A stretch of DNA of 64,000 bases. Origin: Gautieria morchelliformis (lineage: Eukaryota; Basidiomycota; Agaricomycetes; Gomphales; Gomphaceae). Positions 38,946 through 49,249 of this stretch are shown piece after piece. The notes beneath the pieces were generated by a model, which had not been told where the DNA came from, did not search any database, and worked only from the letters and a program-made list of their open reading frames with translations. A program made the translations under genes and the position numbers. Where the stretch lies: the NCBI GenBank assembly GCA_015179125.1, contig WHVA01000182.1, forward strand, positions 124,001 to 188,000, given 5' to 3'. How positions within the stretch are numbered: position 1 is the stretch's first letter; every line of letters starts with the position of its first letter.

Positions 38946-40007
38946 ACCCCGACGTAAATCTGGCGAGGTAAGTATTATTCAGATTTTCCTGATGCTGACT
39001 CAGTAACAGCTTAGCTAATCTGTCCAGTTAGCCCTCCGTTCTGCCTCACAAGCTCCTCCTGACGCTTTGGCGACCAATCGACTACGAACTGTGGGCAGTA
39101 GATGATAGTACAGGATAAAAAGATATATCTCTCGACTCGCGAGGTCTCAGAAAAATATACAGAGACTGTAGCTACTGTAACCAAGGGATTCGGTAGGAGC
39201 TTGAAATGGGGAAACCACGAGTGACCACAAGGTGACTAATGGTTGAGCGATGATAGTTCAACACGAACACACCTTAGTGAATGCGGCCTCGAGGCCGCGG
39301 ATATAAAGTATCTGTATGCAGTACACCACCCCTGCAGACATAAACCCCCCCATTGAGCAGACGTGGCTGCAACGAGCCAATATTAGTGGTCCATTTAGTC
39401 CCCCAGACACCGCCATAAAGAAAAGAAGTTGCGTTAGCCTTTTATTCAGCATCAAAATTGGATCGAATTGAGTGAGACTGCCACTTGACAACTTCTAACG
39501 CTCGTTGGCGTCGTTCTGTAGAGTCCGATTCAAAGCATGTGCATTGAATGCCTTCCGAGCGAAAATAGTTGTCCCGGATTCGATTCAAGGCGAATTCTTA
39601 CAAAAACAGTAACATTCTACATTGAATGTTTATTTGCGGTCTTGACCCATCTTGACCCAAATAATATTGGTACTCACGGTTGAATTGGAAAGTTTATGTA
39701 AGGAGACGTGCGGTACTTATTACATAACTCAACCCCCATCCCGCCGCTGGCGCCGTGAAGCTGCCAAGCGTTATCCCATGAATATCCCGACCTACTATAC
39801 AGTACTGTAAGTACACTCGGACCGCCCAAGAACAGTTCGTTCCAATTTCCGCGGGGCTTCTCGTATACCAATCGACTGTCAGGTTATTGGGTCAGGCAGC
39901 CCACTCGGGGTTCATTCAGAACAACGCTGCCGCTGGAGTGTCCGGGAGTGTTTCAGCTTAGGCGGCTCTCTCTGCAGCCGGTTCCGCCCATGCTGATGAA
40001 TCCGGCC
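38946..40007. other. Intergenic, contains one inverted dispersed repeat
   Basis: No gene recognised. The part 39265-39480 is the reverse complement of 45780-45935. Confidence 0.5.
39265..39480 (-). repeat. Dispersed repeat, inverted partner of 45780-45935
   Basis: Read on the minus strand it shares with 45780-45935 ATTTTGATGCTGAATRAA, GGGGGACTAAATGGACCA, GGTGGTGTACT, CAGATACTTTATATC and the palindrome GCGGCCTCGAGGCCGC. The outer palindrome marks one end; the other end is not defined. Confidence 0.75.
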
Positions 40008-40017
40008 CATATATAAG
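40008..40017 (+). promoter_or_regulatory. TATA box of the Cys-rich protein gene
   Basis: CATATATAAGG, about 50 bases before the ATG at 40065. Confidence 0.55.
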
Positions 40018-40064
40018 GTAGTCGCAAGTGTCAGACTTGAAGCCAAGTTCCCCGCCCTTCGAAT

Positions 40065-40604
40065 ATGCAAATCACCACTATCTCTCTCATTTTTGCGAGT
40101 TTGGTCATTGGAGCCAGCGCGGTTCCATCCGTCGCACAGGGTGGGTCGTATCCTTCTGTTCATCGGGCTCCCAACTTATTAAAGGATGGTAGATGCTACT
40201 GTTCCCGAAGACTCTGTCAAAACCAACACGGTTGACCAGCCGTTGGTGAAAAGTGCTGACGACCTTGCAGCATGTGACCAGCAAACTGGTGACGGCTGCG
40301 CTAGCGGGCGTAAGTTCGAAAAATCGACATTTTCACTTCTCTTTCGCTAATTTTATATATCACAAATTTTTCATAGAATGCTGCCAACTCGGGACATGCG
40401 TCGCCCTGCCCCCTTTTGTAAGTACTCGAGTTACGGATGGTACTGTGGTTGACCACTAATGTTAATCATGACATTGTGCAGTGCCTGCTTTCACTTGGCT
40501 GCCCGTGCGGACGTATGTCTACAGTCTCGTATATATATTTTGTTGGGTTCTAGACTGACAGCACACATCTCGTAGTTTTCTGCCACCTCGGACAGTGTCG
40601 CTGA
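40065..40604 (+). CDS. Small secreted ten-cysteine protein
   Basis: Five small exons joined by GT...AG introns. Exon 1 is a clear signal peptide (MQITTISLIFASLVIGASAV). The mature part is ATVPEDSVKTNTVDQPLVK, then DDLAACDQQTGDGCASGQCC, QLGTCVALPPFC, LLSLGCPCG and LFCHLGQCR, ending TGA at 40602-40604. The total is about 95 residues with ten cysteines in the last 47 (C-x7-C-x3-CC-x4-C-x7-C-x5-C-x-C-x3-C-x4-C), suggesting a compact disulfide-knotted extracellular protein. It is not a hydrophobin: the eight-Cys hydrophobin spacing is absent. Frame is maintained across all four introns, so the model is likely right. Function unknown; roles as an effector-like, antimicrobial or structural secreted peptide are all open. 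Confidence 0.8.
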
Positions 40605-42189
40605 GAGACCAAGTAACGCTTCTCTAGGCTACCAACAACTGAACGTGAGTCGGTCGAAGATCTTGCTCATTCTCGAAACTGAACATCAAAGGTAGTCGTG
40701 GAGTCCAATCCGTGATTCGCTGCTGGAACACTTGCATCGTATTTCTATGTGAACCCATATCTTGACCAACCAAATTATATTGCTTTGGTGCCTACCGTAT
40801 TTGCACGTTGAGCTCTTCCAGGCAGTAGAAGTTGAGAATTACATAACACCCAGGGCGTTGCGCAAGCCCTGCTTCCAATTGATACCGTACATTTTGAAAA
40901 CGGAAAGTGTGGACATCAGAGCAGCGACACATTGAGCGTATGGATTATCCGCACGCCCACGAAGACAGTAATGAGCGTCTAGAAAGGGCTACAAGGAAAA
41001 CCTTGTTAATACACTAAGCGCGGCGGCCCGACAATGGCAAGGACGTACCAAGTAGGCCTCACCGTTTGGAAATTTACATAAACTGTCGATGTTTCGTGAC
41101 CAGTCTCTCGTCATTATGTCGCCAGCGTACGTCGTGAAACGCGCTGGGACTATACAGTATGCGAGAATTACATTTCTTTGTAAGAGGGCTGCTCAAGCTG
41201 CTTCTTACAATGATGATATCAACAAGAAAAGACGGGAGGTCCTATTTGTTTGATAATTTTCTACTTTACTCTAACGAGGTGTAGACGGGTGAAGACCATT
41301 TAAGTATTAAATACCTGGGATTGAATAGCTCATAGGAAATGGCCATAGCAAGTAGACTGTAAAACTCGCGTCACAGGAAAACAACTCACGCGGGAAAGTA
41401 ATTCCAGAATCTGATCCCTTGTGAGCCCCAGGCTTTATATTTTTTAGTGAGCCGATGCAACTATATTAGATTCAAGACTCACAGATAATACAGTTACCGG
41501 GCTCTTGGACCTTAGACAATTACGGGTGCTGCTACTCTTGAAGTTAATTGAATGTTGCATAATGGTACGCCCCGGCAGCGAAATCGTTGTGCATGCAGAA
41601 TCCTTACAATATGTATCCTCACCGTATAGACATTATGATTTTGCTACCAGTCAGACAATTTTCGGATTAGGGCCAGTAAAGCTCAATGAACCCAGAATTT
41701 GAACTCGCAAGGTCTCCATTCAGGGAATTTTTAATTTTGGAAGAGCGGAGTTTGAACGTCTCGAACACTCCGAGGCGACGGGAGGATTCGCCTTGCTTTC
41801 ACAGCTGATTGATCTTGCAAAGAGTCTCCGTGCCGATAACGTCACAATACCTGTCATAGCATCATATACTTGCTCCCAAACTCCTTTCGAACAAAGCTGT
41901 ATACTACAGCAAAGTTCAAGGTGACACGGTGTACATAGTGGGGCCAAATAAAGGACAAAGGTTGTAACATTCTGCACGGAATCAATTACAATCAGGAACT
42001 GCTGACGTAAAATCTAGAAATTGCATAGGAGCCAAAGCTTCCCAAGAATTTCCCAAGAAATATCAGGGCAATGGAAAAGAGTCAAAAACGCTAAGAAAAC
42101 TGCTGGCGCCGCGAAAGTGTTCAGATCGGATACTTGAGTGCCAACTGGATCATGAAATTGATCGGGTCCTGGTTCACCCCTAACGTATG
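40605..42189. other. Intergenic, nothing recognised
   Basis: AT-richer 1.6 kb between the Cys-rich gene and the 3' end of the esterase. Short open frames only. Confidence 0.45.
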
Positions 42190-44920
42190 ATGATTGAGCT
42201 GAGATGAAATTCAGAACATGACATACCTCCCTGAACGTATCTGGAAGTATGGTCCTTGGAATGAAGGCGTCCTTGAGGGTTAACATAGAGCGTGTCTGCG
42301 AGTTCCATTTCGGCCAAGAGAAGAGGCAGAGGCCCCTGTTCGGGTTTAAATTGGTTGCGAATACCTCTCTGAAGGTATCTGGAAATAAGGTTTTTGGAAT
42401 CAACTTGAAGCCGCCCAGCAAGGTGAACATCGAGCGTGTCTGCCAGTTCCATGTAGGCCACGAGAAGAGGCAGAAGCCGTTCGGGTCTAGATTGGTTGCG
42501 AAATTGATGAGATAACCTCCAAGTTCGCCGATTCCGTACATCTGGTGAGAAAAAGTCAGTCCCAGCGGTCAAGCGGAGCGAATCGACTTGGTACATTCTG
42601 TATGTCTGACCCGTGGGACTAAATATATCAACAATCATATTCTTACGGATTAATGCCAAAGTGGAATACGCACAGCTCCGAGAAAAGGGAGAAGCTTATG
42701 ACGTTTGTACGCTGCGCGAGATATTTGAAGATGCATTGTTCCTGTGCGAAAAATACTTACAGTATACCCATATATCCTGCCGACCTTCTAGGTTGTTGAT
42801 AAAATAACGTCGCGGTCCCTGTTCAAATGAGTGGATCATAAATACACCTCCGGCGTGAGTGTGGAGATTTACTTGAATGAAAATGTCCCCCTGAAAACTC
42901 GCAAGACGTTTGAATTGCGGAGTGAGCGCGTTGAGAATACTAGTATCGTATGGTGACCCTTGTGTGATGTCTGCAGGATAAAGCTGGAGGAGGCGAGTGA
43001 TTTCTGCATCTGTGGCCCCCACGACGTAAACTCTCTTCAAGTATTGCCACAATTGGTCCTCAGTGCTAGGGATTGATGCCAGAATAGTAAGCTTCTGTTG
43101 TGAAGATCATAGGAACACATACGTGATGTTAAGATTTGTGAATGAAAACAACCTATATTCGCTCAAAACATGGGTTATGTGTTACGGACAGGCAAATGTT
43201 GGTGGCTTACGTTCCCTCGTCGTCGCAATGCCCTAAAACCTCAACTGAGACTTGTCAATAACAATATAAAGTGTCACTAACCGACGATGAATGGAATTTT
43301 CGCGACGCTCCCTGAAGCGATTAATTTCTGAGGCGTCTCTTTCAAGAATACACCGTCAGTGCGCGGAAGCCACGCCAAGTGCAACGACTATTGTGGCGGC
43401 CCATCAACTTCGAGAATGGCAGTATGAGGAAACCCACCTGGTAAGAAAAGATATTCTGAGAGTCGTTCATCAAACGAAGCAACGTTTCGTAATCGGCAGC
43501 ACGCAGACAAGCGAGGGTGTCTGGTGCTGAAGAACATCCCGTGCCGCTGACAATGGAGTCGTAATATGGCTGGCCGTTCGTGATGTCTCCGACCTTGTGG
43601 GGTGGCCTGAGCTCAGATACGTGACTCAAGAAACCACTCACAGGAAACGGGAAACCGGATTGCATGAATGCAGCTCTGAACAATCCCTCGGTGTTCCCGC
43701 CGTTGGTGAGCATATGTAACGACACCGATCTGAGATAGCCCACTATGTTAAACCATCTTCAGGTCTAGATAAATGCGCGCGCACATAGACCCCGCGGAGT
43801 GGCCCCAGCTGAAAGGCGCGCGCGTTATTGATATGATTAGTATAATCATAGGCTTCTTACATGGTAACTTTTGAGGGATCTCCACCGAACTTGTCAATGT
43901 ATTTCTGAACCCACCGCAGCGCCAAGCGTTCTTGGAGAAGATAAGCAAAATAACGGGCGCCTTGATCGTACAAGTACTCACGATCTTGCAGGCCAAGGTT
44001 CCCTACTCCTTCAGCCTTGACTTCTTTACTGGCAAGAAAGCCAAAAACTACAAGCAAACCGGCTCGATGAGCGAGGATAGAGTAGTATTGGATACGTACG
44101 TGACAATCTATCGTGCCCGCAAATTTTTTCAAGCAGTATCTCATGTCTGGAATTAGGGGATCATACCTGTAGTTCATACTGACATAGATAACCGGGTTGC
44201 CCATGGGTATTGAACGTTGTACGATTGCTCCCCCTTCAGCAGGACGATCAGGGTGACCGTTCACTCCGATATACCAAGAGCTGACCATCGTATGTGGAAG
44301 TGGATCCCAGCTCGAAGCTTCCTCCATGAATCCACTGACAGGTAGGGGAAAATCCGTCAAATATGTGCCAGCCTGCATCCAAGCCTAAGACCAACTCACT
44401 ACCACGACAGGAAGCTTGCTTCCGGCAAGGATCAGAGCAGGCTTGACTACGTTTACTGTCCTAAAAGAACAGCGAGACGTGCGCGAACTTCAGGATACAT
44501 AAGAGGAAATGTTAGACATACAAGCAGTCTTCCGAATCTGGGAGAACAGTTCGGTAGATGGAACCGGTGATAGCGTTAATCGTCTTTGCAGGGACTCCAC
44601 TAGGGTTAGGCAGGCGGACTGCTTGCTGTGGGCAGGAGGGGCCGAAGGCGACTGCCGGAAAGGTGCCGCTTGGATAGTTCTTCGCAACTGGCAAGCGGAA
44701 CCGCCGATCTCCAGTGCTGGACACAGAAATGCTTTGAGGTTACTCTTTCAAAAGCACAGACGAGGAGACTCACGGGGGCTCTGCATATGGAATCCCCAGG
44801 TACCTAGTCACCAATCCGAGAGTGGTACCAAAGAACGTAGCATTGTCAAGGGTGACAAACTGCGCCACTGCACTTGCAGACAGACAGAGCACAAAGAAAA
44901 GTTTGGCGTGTAAACGAGAC
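42190..44920 (-). CDS. Secreted type-B carboxylesterase/lipase (alpha/beta hydrolase)
   Basis: ATG at 44920 with signal peptide MSRLHAKLFFVLCLSASAVA, then GLVTRYLGIPYAEPP, SEDCLTVNVV and IHGGSFELGSTSTYDG, the usual N-terminal and oxyanion-hole regions. The nucleophile elbow is WGHSAG (GHSAG instead of the commoner GESAG), reached by joining exons across 43863-43812 and again across an intron ending CTCAG into ISVSLHMLTNGGNTEGLF. The catalytic Glu lies in CDDEGT. More than ten short introns split the gene. The C-terminus holds YLINFATNLDPNG, followed by a tandem copy of about 46 residues (about 42370-42505 and 42235-42360). The exon with the expected catalytic His (PFLGAV...FHFGIN, about 42640-42700) needs a frame change, so either an intron is misread or the gene is damaged. 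The exact 3' end is uncertain. Probably hydrolyses esters outside the cell. Confidence 0.85.
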
Positions 44921-46735
44921 ATGGTGATTTTGGGTCTATACAACCTAGCATGCACCTATTGGCACCTGGGCTGTCGCGCTGTCCGCTGACCGAGGCGTAT
45001 ACAAAGTTCTTTACGAATACACGTTGTGGCGACCTTCATTGAACTTGAAGAACATTGGAGCCTAGGCGTCTTTGAGCGGAGTTTCGGAGATGCGTTCTTT
45101 TATCATTTGTGACTCCGATCAGAAGCTCAAGTACATGGTCTATGTATGTAACGAACTGGAGAAGTGCTCGGGTGTCATATGAGGCCTTGAAGCTTCAGCT
45201 TGAGGGTGCTGACGTCAGTCGGCACCTGTGACAGTCTTGCAAAGCGTGCTCCGGCGAAAGAGGTCTCCGACAGATATCATTAACGGTGCCCGAGCAGTGT
45301 GCCACACTGTCAGGTGAGGATTCAAAGTTATGCCAACATTCAACTTCAATTGAGACTGATGTATCGTTCAGAAGCTCAACGAAGCTTTTCAGCTGTCGAC
45401 GGTCGCCGCTTGTGCAAATAGTCACCCCCCATGACATGTGCCTGACTTACTCTATGGGCCACATGCTTAGTGTCCAAGAAGCGCCCAAAAGCCCGCTCGG
45501 GCTCTCTGGATCCAGACGGGACTCAATGCGGGCCTCATACCGGCTCGGTCTTTTAGCGGCCCGGCTGGGCTAGGCCTGGTCTTCAGCCGGGACTTGGAAA
45601 ACACCATTGTCGACTCTGTTGTTTAGAGGTCAAACGGCATGAATAGACCACCCTGCTGCGTTTCTCCGTCGGGCGGCCCACATTTAGTTTCCACGCCTGT
45701 CTGATTGCCCTGCACAAACTCGCTTCGGACGACGAAAGGAGCTCCGGTCCCATCGCATGTCCTGGAAGCGATCGCCGAACCTTGACTGACCCAGTTTTGA
45801 TGCTGAATGAACGGAAACGAAGCTAAGAAAGTTCTTCTCTTTTTGGCAGTGGGGGACTAAATGGACCATTGAAGCCGGTGGTGTACTATTCAGATACTTT
45901 ATATCGCAGGCCTCGAGGCCGCTTTTCGAAAGTGCCACGGCTCCAGCTAATTATTTCAGAAGCTGTGATTCCCGCTCAGACTCAGGTCACCTGAGGCCGC
46001 AATTCAGCTTGTTTCAACCTAGAAGCACATCGCAGCCTATGGCAGCCAAGGTTTGTGCTGCGTAGCCACAGGTTCATTGTACTTATCGTCGAATGTCGTA
46101 TAGATTCGGATCGCCCATACGTTGTATATCGTGGAGCTTAACGTTCATAAGTATAGGACTGCAAATTTAGATCTTAAGACTTTGGCGCTTTAGTTTTGGC
46201 CCTACGATCGCCAGTCCGAACCAATTTTGATTTCTTGGAAAGTGCAAAATGGGAAACGCCCAGTTATTCTACCGAACAAGCTAAGCTGAACAATTTGCCA
46301 AGCTTTCCGTAGCGAGTGGGGAAACTTATAGCAGTTTTTGTGCTGGTTTTTACCAGTGGGTTGAGATTGTGTGAGCTTAAAACACTGCCGGGGTCTGGCT
46401 TGTCACGGTCATCGTGGTTGGTGTCGTACGTCTGCGTCGCCTCTGTATTGGCCACCAGTTGTGGCTATGTGAATGTCGTAATTACGCGACGAAGATCGAA
46501 GTCCGCCAACCTCAGACGTTGCTTATGCGTTTGCAATTCGCCATTTGAAACAGACCTGGTCGGGCACCGTAATTGAGGCTCCCATAAACTTCTTTTCTAG
46601 ATCACCATTCTTGTTGCCAATTGACACCCCGTATTTCGACTAATGTTCTCTTCTTTTCGCTTTCTTCCGTACAGTACTTGCGGTTACGATTATTTTATAT
46701 TACACCCATTTCCTCGCACAGACGCCTATGCTGCC
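44921..46735. other. Intergenic between divergent esterase and peroxygenase
   Basis: Holds the presumed promoters of both genes. Contains a GC-rich GGCTCGG/GCCCGG stretch (45480-45590) and a dispersed repeat (45780-45935). No other gene supported. Confidence 0.5.
45780..45935 (+). repeat. Dispersed repeat, inverted partner of 39265-39480
   Basis: See 39265-39480; ends with AGGCCTCGAGGCCGCTTTT around the palindromic core GGCCTCGAGGCC. Confidence 0.75.
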
Positions 46736-46743
46736 TATAAAAG
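46736..46743 (+). promoter_or_regulatory. TATA box of the peroxygenase gene
   Basis: TATAAAAG, 66 bases before the ATG at 46809. Confidence 0.65.
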
Positions 46744-46808
46744 ACCCACTGATTGCTTCAAAATGTTCTTCACGCACTCCAGTCTTTCTCTTGTATGCCA
46801 ACGACAGA

Positions 46809-48339
46809 ATGACGCGTCTCACCACTTTTCTTCTGCTCATTTTTACCTTCACTTCCCACCTGACCGAAGTGCTTGCCTTTCCTGCGTACGGCAGTCTGGC
46901 AGGTCTGTCGGAAGAGGAGCTTGCCATGATTATCCCGACGCTGGAGATCCGTAAAGGTCCTCCCCCGGATATTCACGCCAAGCCAGACAACATAGGCGTC
47001 CCGGTACTTGTCAATGATGCGGACCATCCGTTTGTACCACCTGGCCCTGACGATATTCGAGGACCATGCCCTGGTCTGAACACACTTGCGAACCATGGAG
47101 TACGTATCACATCACCCACGTTACTTGCTTGTAACGCAAATCGTAGTACTTACCCCACGACGGAGTGGCATCCCTAAAGAAATCGTGGATGCGGTTATGA
47201 CTGGTATGTGCTGTTTGTGTATCGCCCTATCTTTGGTTTTAACATTATGTGCCAGGATTCAATATGGGCGCTGACATCGCCGCGCTGGTTGTCTATGCGG
47301 CCCATCTAGGCGATGGCAACTTGCTTACCGATAAGCTCAGCATTGGTGGAGAGCGGGATGGGAGCCGTGGCCTGAATTTTCACGGCACATTCGAGGGTGA
47401 GTTTGTTTTGCTACGTCCAAGTATCAAGCTGACGGTCACATGTTCTTAGGGGACGTAAGCATGACACGAGGTAAGCCATCGGTGACATGGGTTTATCAGA
47501 CAATCTATACTCATGTTTCCCTCCAAGGCGACGCGTTTTTTGGCGATAACCACAGTTTCAATGAGACTCTCTTCCAAAAGGTAAGATGCGCATAGGCCGA
47601 GCGAATGTTACACCACTCATGAAGCGTCCCACAGATGCAAGCTGAAGCGGATCCCATCTTTGACACGTTCAATATCCGTAGCGCCGCCACACATCGTTTC
47701 AAGCGTATCAACGATGGCATCAAGGGCAACCCCAAATTCGCCTTCAATCACATCCGCTATCCTGCCGGTTATGCTGAGTCTGTCTTTACATACCTCCTTT
47801 TCAGACACCCGTGGACGCCACTGCCAGCAGTCAAAATGGACGTCATTCGTACTTTTTTCGAAGATGGAAAGATGCCCGACGGTTTTCACCGCGCCCCCCT
47901 ACCCATCGGGATGCTCGAAATTGCAGCGGAAGTCGTAGCGCTATGGGCTCAATACCCCGTCGTCCTACCTGGACATAACGTGGACGGTATCAACACTTAC
48001 AGGATTGATTTGACTTCTCCAAGTCTCATCACCTGGTGCTGGATCTACGGGGACTATATCCAAAACACGGTGCTCAAGTTGTATCCTAACCCCACTGGCG
48101 AGTTGCGCTCGGCCTTGAAACGTAATCTCGTATTCTTCCATCTGCCATTTGGGGAAGTAGGCTGTCCGCCGCTATTTCCCTATGGCCTGCCTCTATCAGA
48201 GGACGAAGGCTTGATGGATCAAGCAGAGGTCAAGGGCGTGGTGGATCAAACGCAGGCGCCCGTATCATCAGGCTGGTACAGCGGGTACAGCGGCCGCGTC
48301 TGGGACTCCCTGGTGCGCACCATGACGCGTTGGGCCTGA
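46809..48339 (+). CDS. Heme-thiolate peroxygenase (UPO/chloroperoxidase family), one-base lesion
   Basis: Secreted enzyme family that uses H2O2 to oxygenate organic substrates. Signal peptide MTRLTTFLLLIFTFTSHLT. Heme-thiolate motif GPCPGLNTLANHG (Cys ligand in PCP). Acid-base motif EGDVSMTRGDAFFGDN, reconstructed across three small exons (Glu of EGD; SxxR). Long C-terminal exon from MQAEADPIFDTFNI to the stop at 48339. Exons: 46809-47099, 47147-47203, 47256-47396, 47450-47470, 47528-47580, 47635-48339; every junction keeps frame except inside exon 2. There the expected GVASPKEIVDAV is broken because CATCCCTAAAG has three C where four are needed (about 47170-47174). This is either a true frameshift or a base-calling error; the rest shows no damage. 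Confidence 0.88.
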
Positions 48340-49117
48340 ATCACATCCGTTTTTTCAATCACCGTATCCGCTCACTTTCCGTTCCTTTCTTGATTGACGA
48401 GTGTACTTCAACCGTAGGGTGTACACCCATGAACTCGACTCGTCCACACGTTTGTGTTCAGTATGTACTTTCCAGTTGACAGCGCTGCAGTTTTCGCTAT
48501 GACATGATCATGATCGTGATGCTTTGCCTCCACCCCGCATGACCACTTGAAACCACCGCGTACTGGTACTTAAAAGATTGGCTTCCATATCTCGTCCAGT
48601 GACGCCTTTCTGAGTCCGAGGGGATTCGTCGTTCGCGCGCCTAAGTGCTGACATGAATGGATGCGATCCAGAATAATCGACTCTACGCTCAGCCTATGGT
48701 AGCGTTGCATGTTATGCAACCTTCTGCGGCATATTCCGGAATCACATGTCGATATTGCGACGCAAGGGCCGCTGAGTGGTTCGGATGTGGGCTCCGAATG
48801 TCACAATGTGGGGTGTGGGGTGTACGGCGCGCCACCACGTGGGAGCCGCCGAAGTTACAGAAGCCTAAGATGACTGTGCCAATGGAACACAAGAAGCTAG
48901 ACGCGAAAGTGGGGCCAAAGCGGGAGCTGGAGAGTTCCACAAAAATTTTGACACGAAGTATACTAGTAGTCACGTACGGGGTGCCTCGTGACATTGAGGA
49001 GGAACGCCCAGACGTTATTTATGCCGTCCTGAAGTCTCGATGATCTTCCGAACACGCTTGTTTGTACACCCAGCGCAGCTCTGGAATTGGAGTCCAGATC
49101 TGTGTGCCCATGATGGA
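48340..49117. other. Intergenic, nothing recognised
   Basis: Contains an open plus-strand stretch (48657-49043) without recognisable domain. The NLR upstream homology begins only at about 49118. Confidence 0.45.
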
Positions 49118-49249
49118 GACGGAGGCGGCCACATCGACGGGCGCTTCACATTGACGCCGGGAACATGTGGGAGCGCAGGTCCGAAGAGTGCCAGGCAGCG
49201 CCTCTCGTCCTCTTTTTCTGTCTACCATCCACCTCGAACACTGCGCACG
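49118..49249 (+). promoter_or_regulatory. Conserved upstream block of NLR copy 2
   Basis: Shares GGCCACATCGACGGGCGCTT, CACATTGACGCCGGGAACAT and CACCTCGAACACTGCGCACG with copies 1 and 3. It begins abruptly, so the more distal part present at 55.8 and 24.4 kb is missing here. Confidence 0.6.

Noticed and set aside
40065..40604. Hydrophobin
   Set aside because: Ten Cys instead of eight, and the C-CC-C-C-CC-C order is missing.
48657..49043. Plus-strand frame as a gene
   Set aside because: No signal peptide, domain or homology to other parts; ends just before the NLR upstream block. Left as unannotated.
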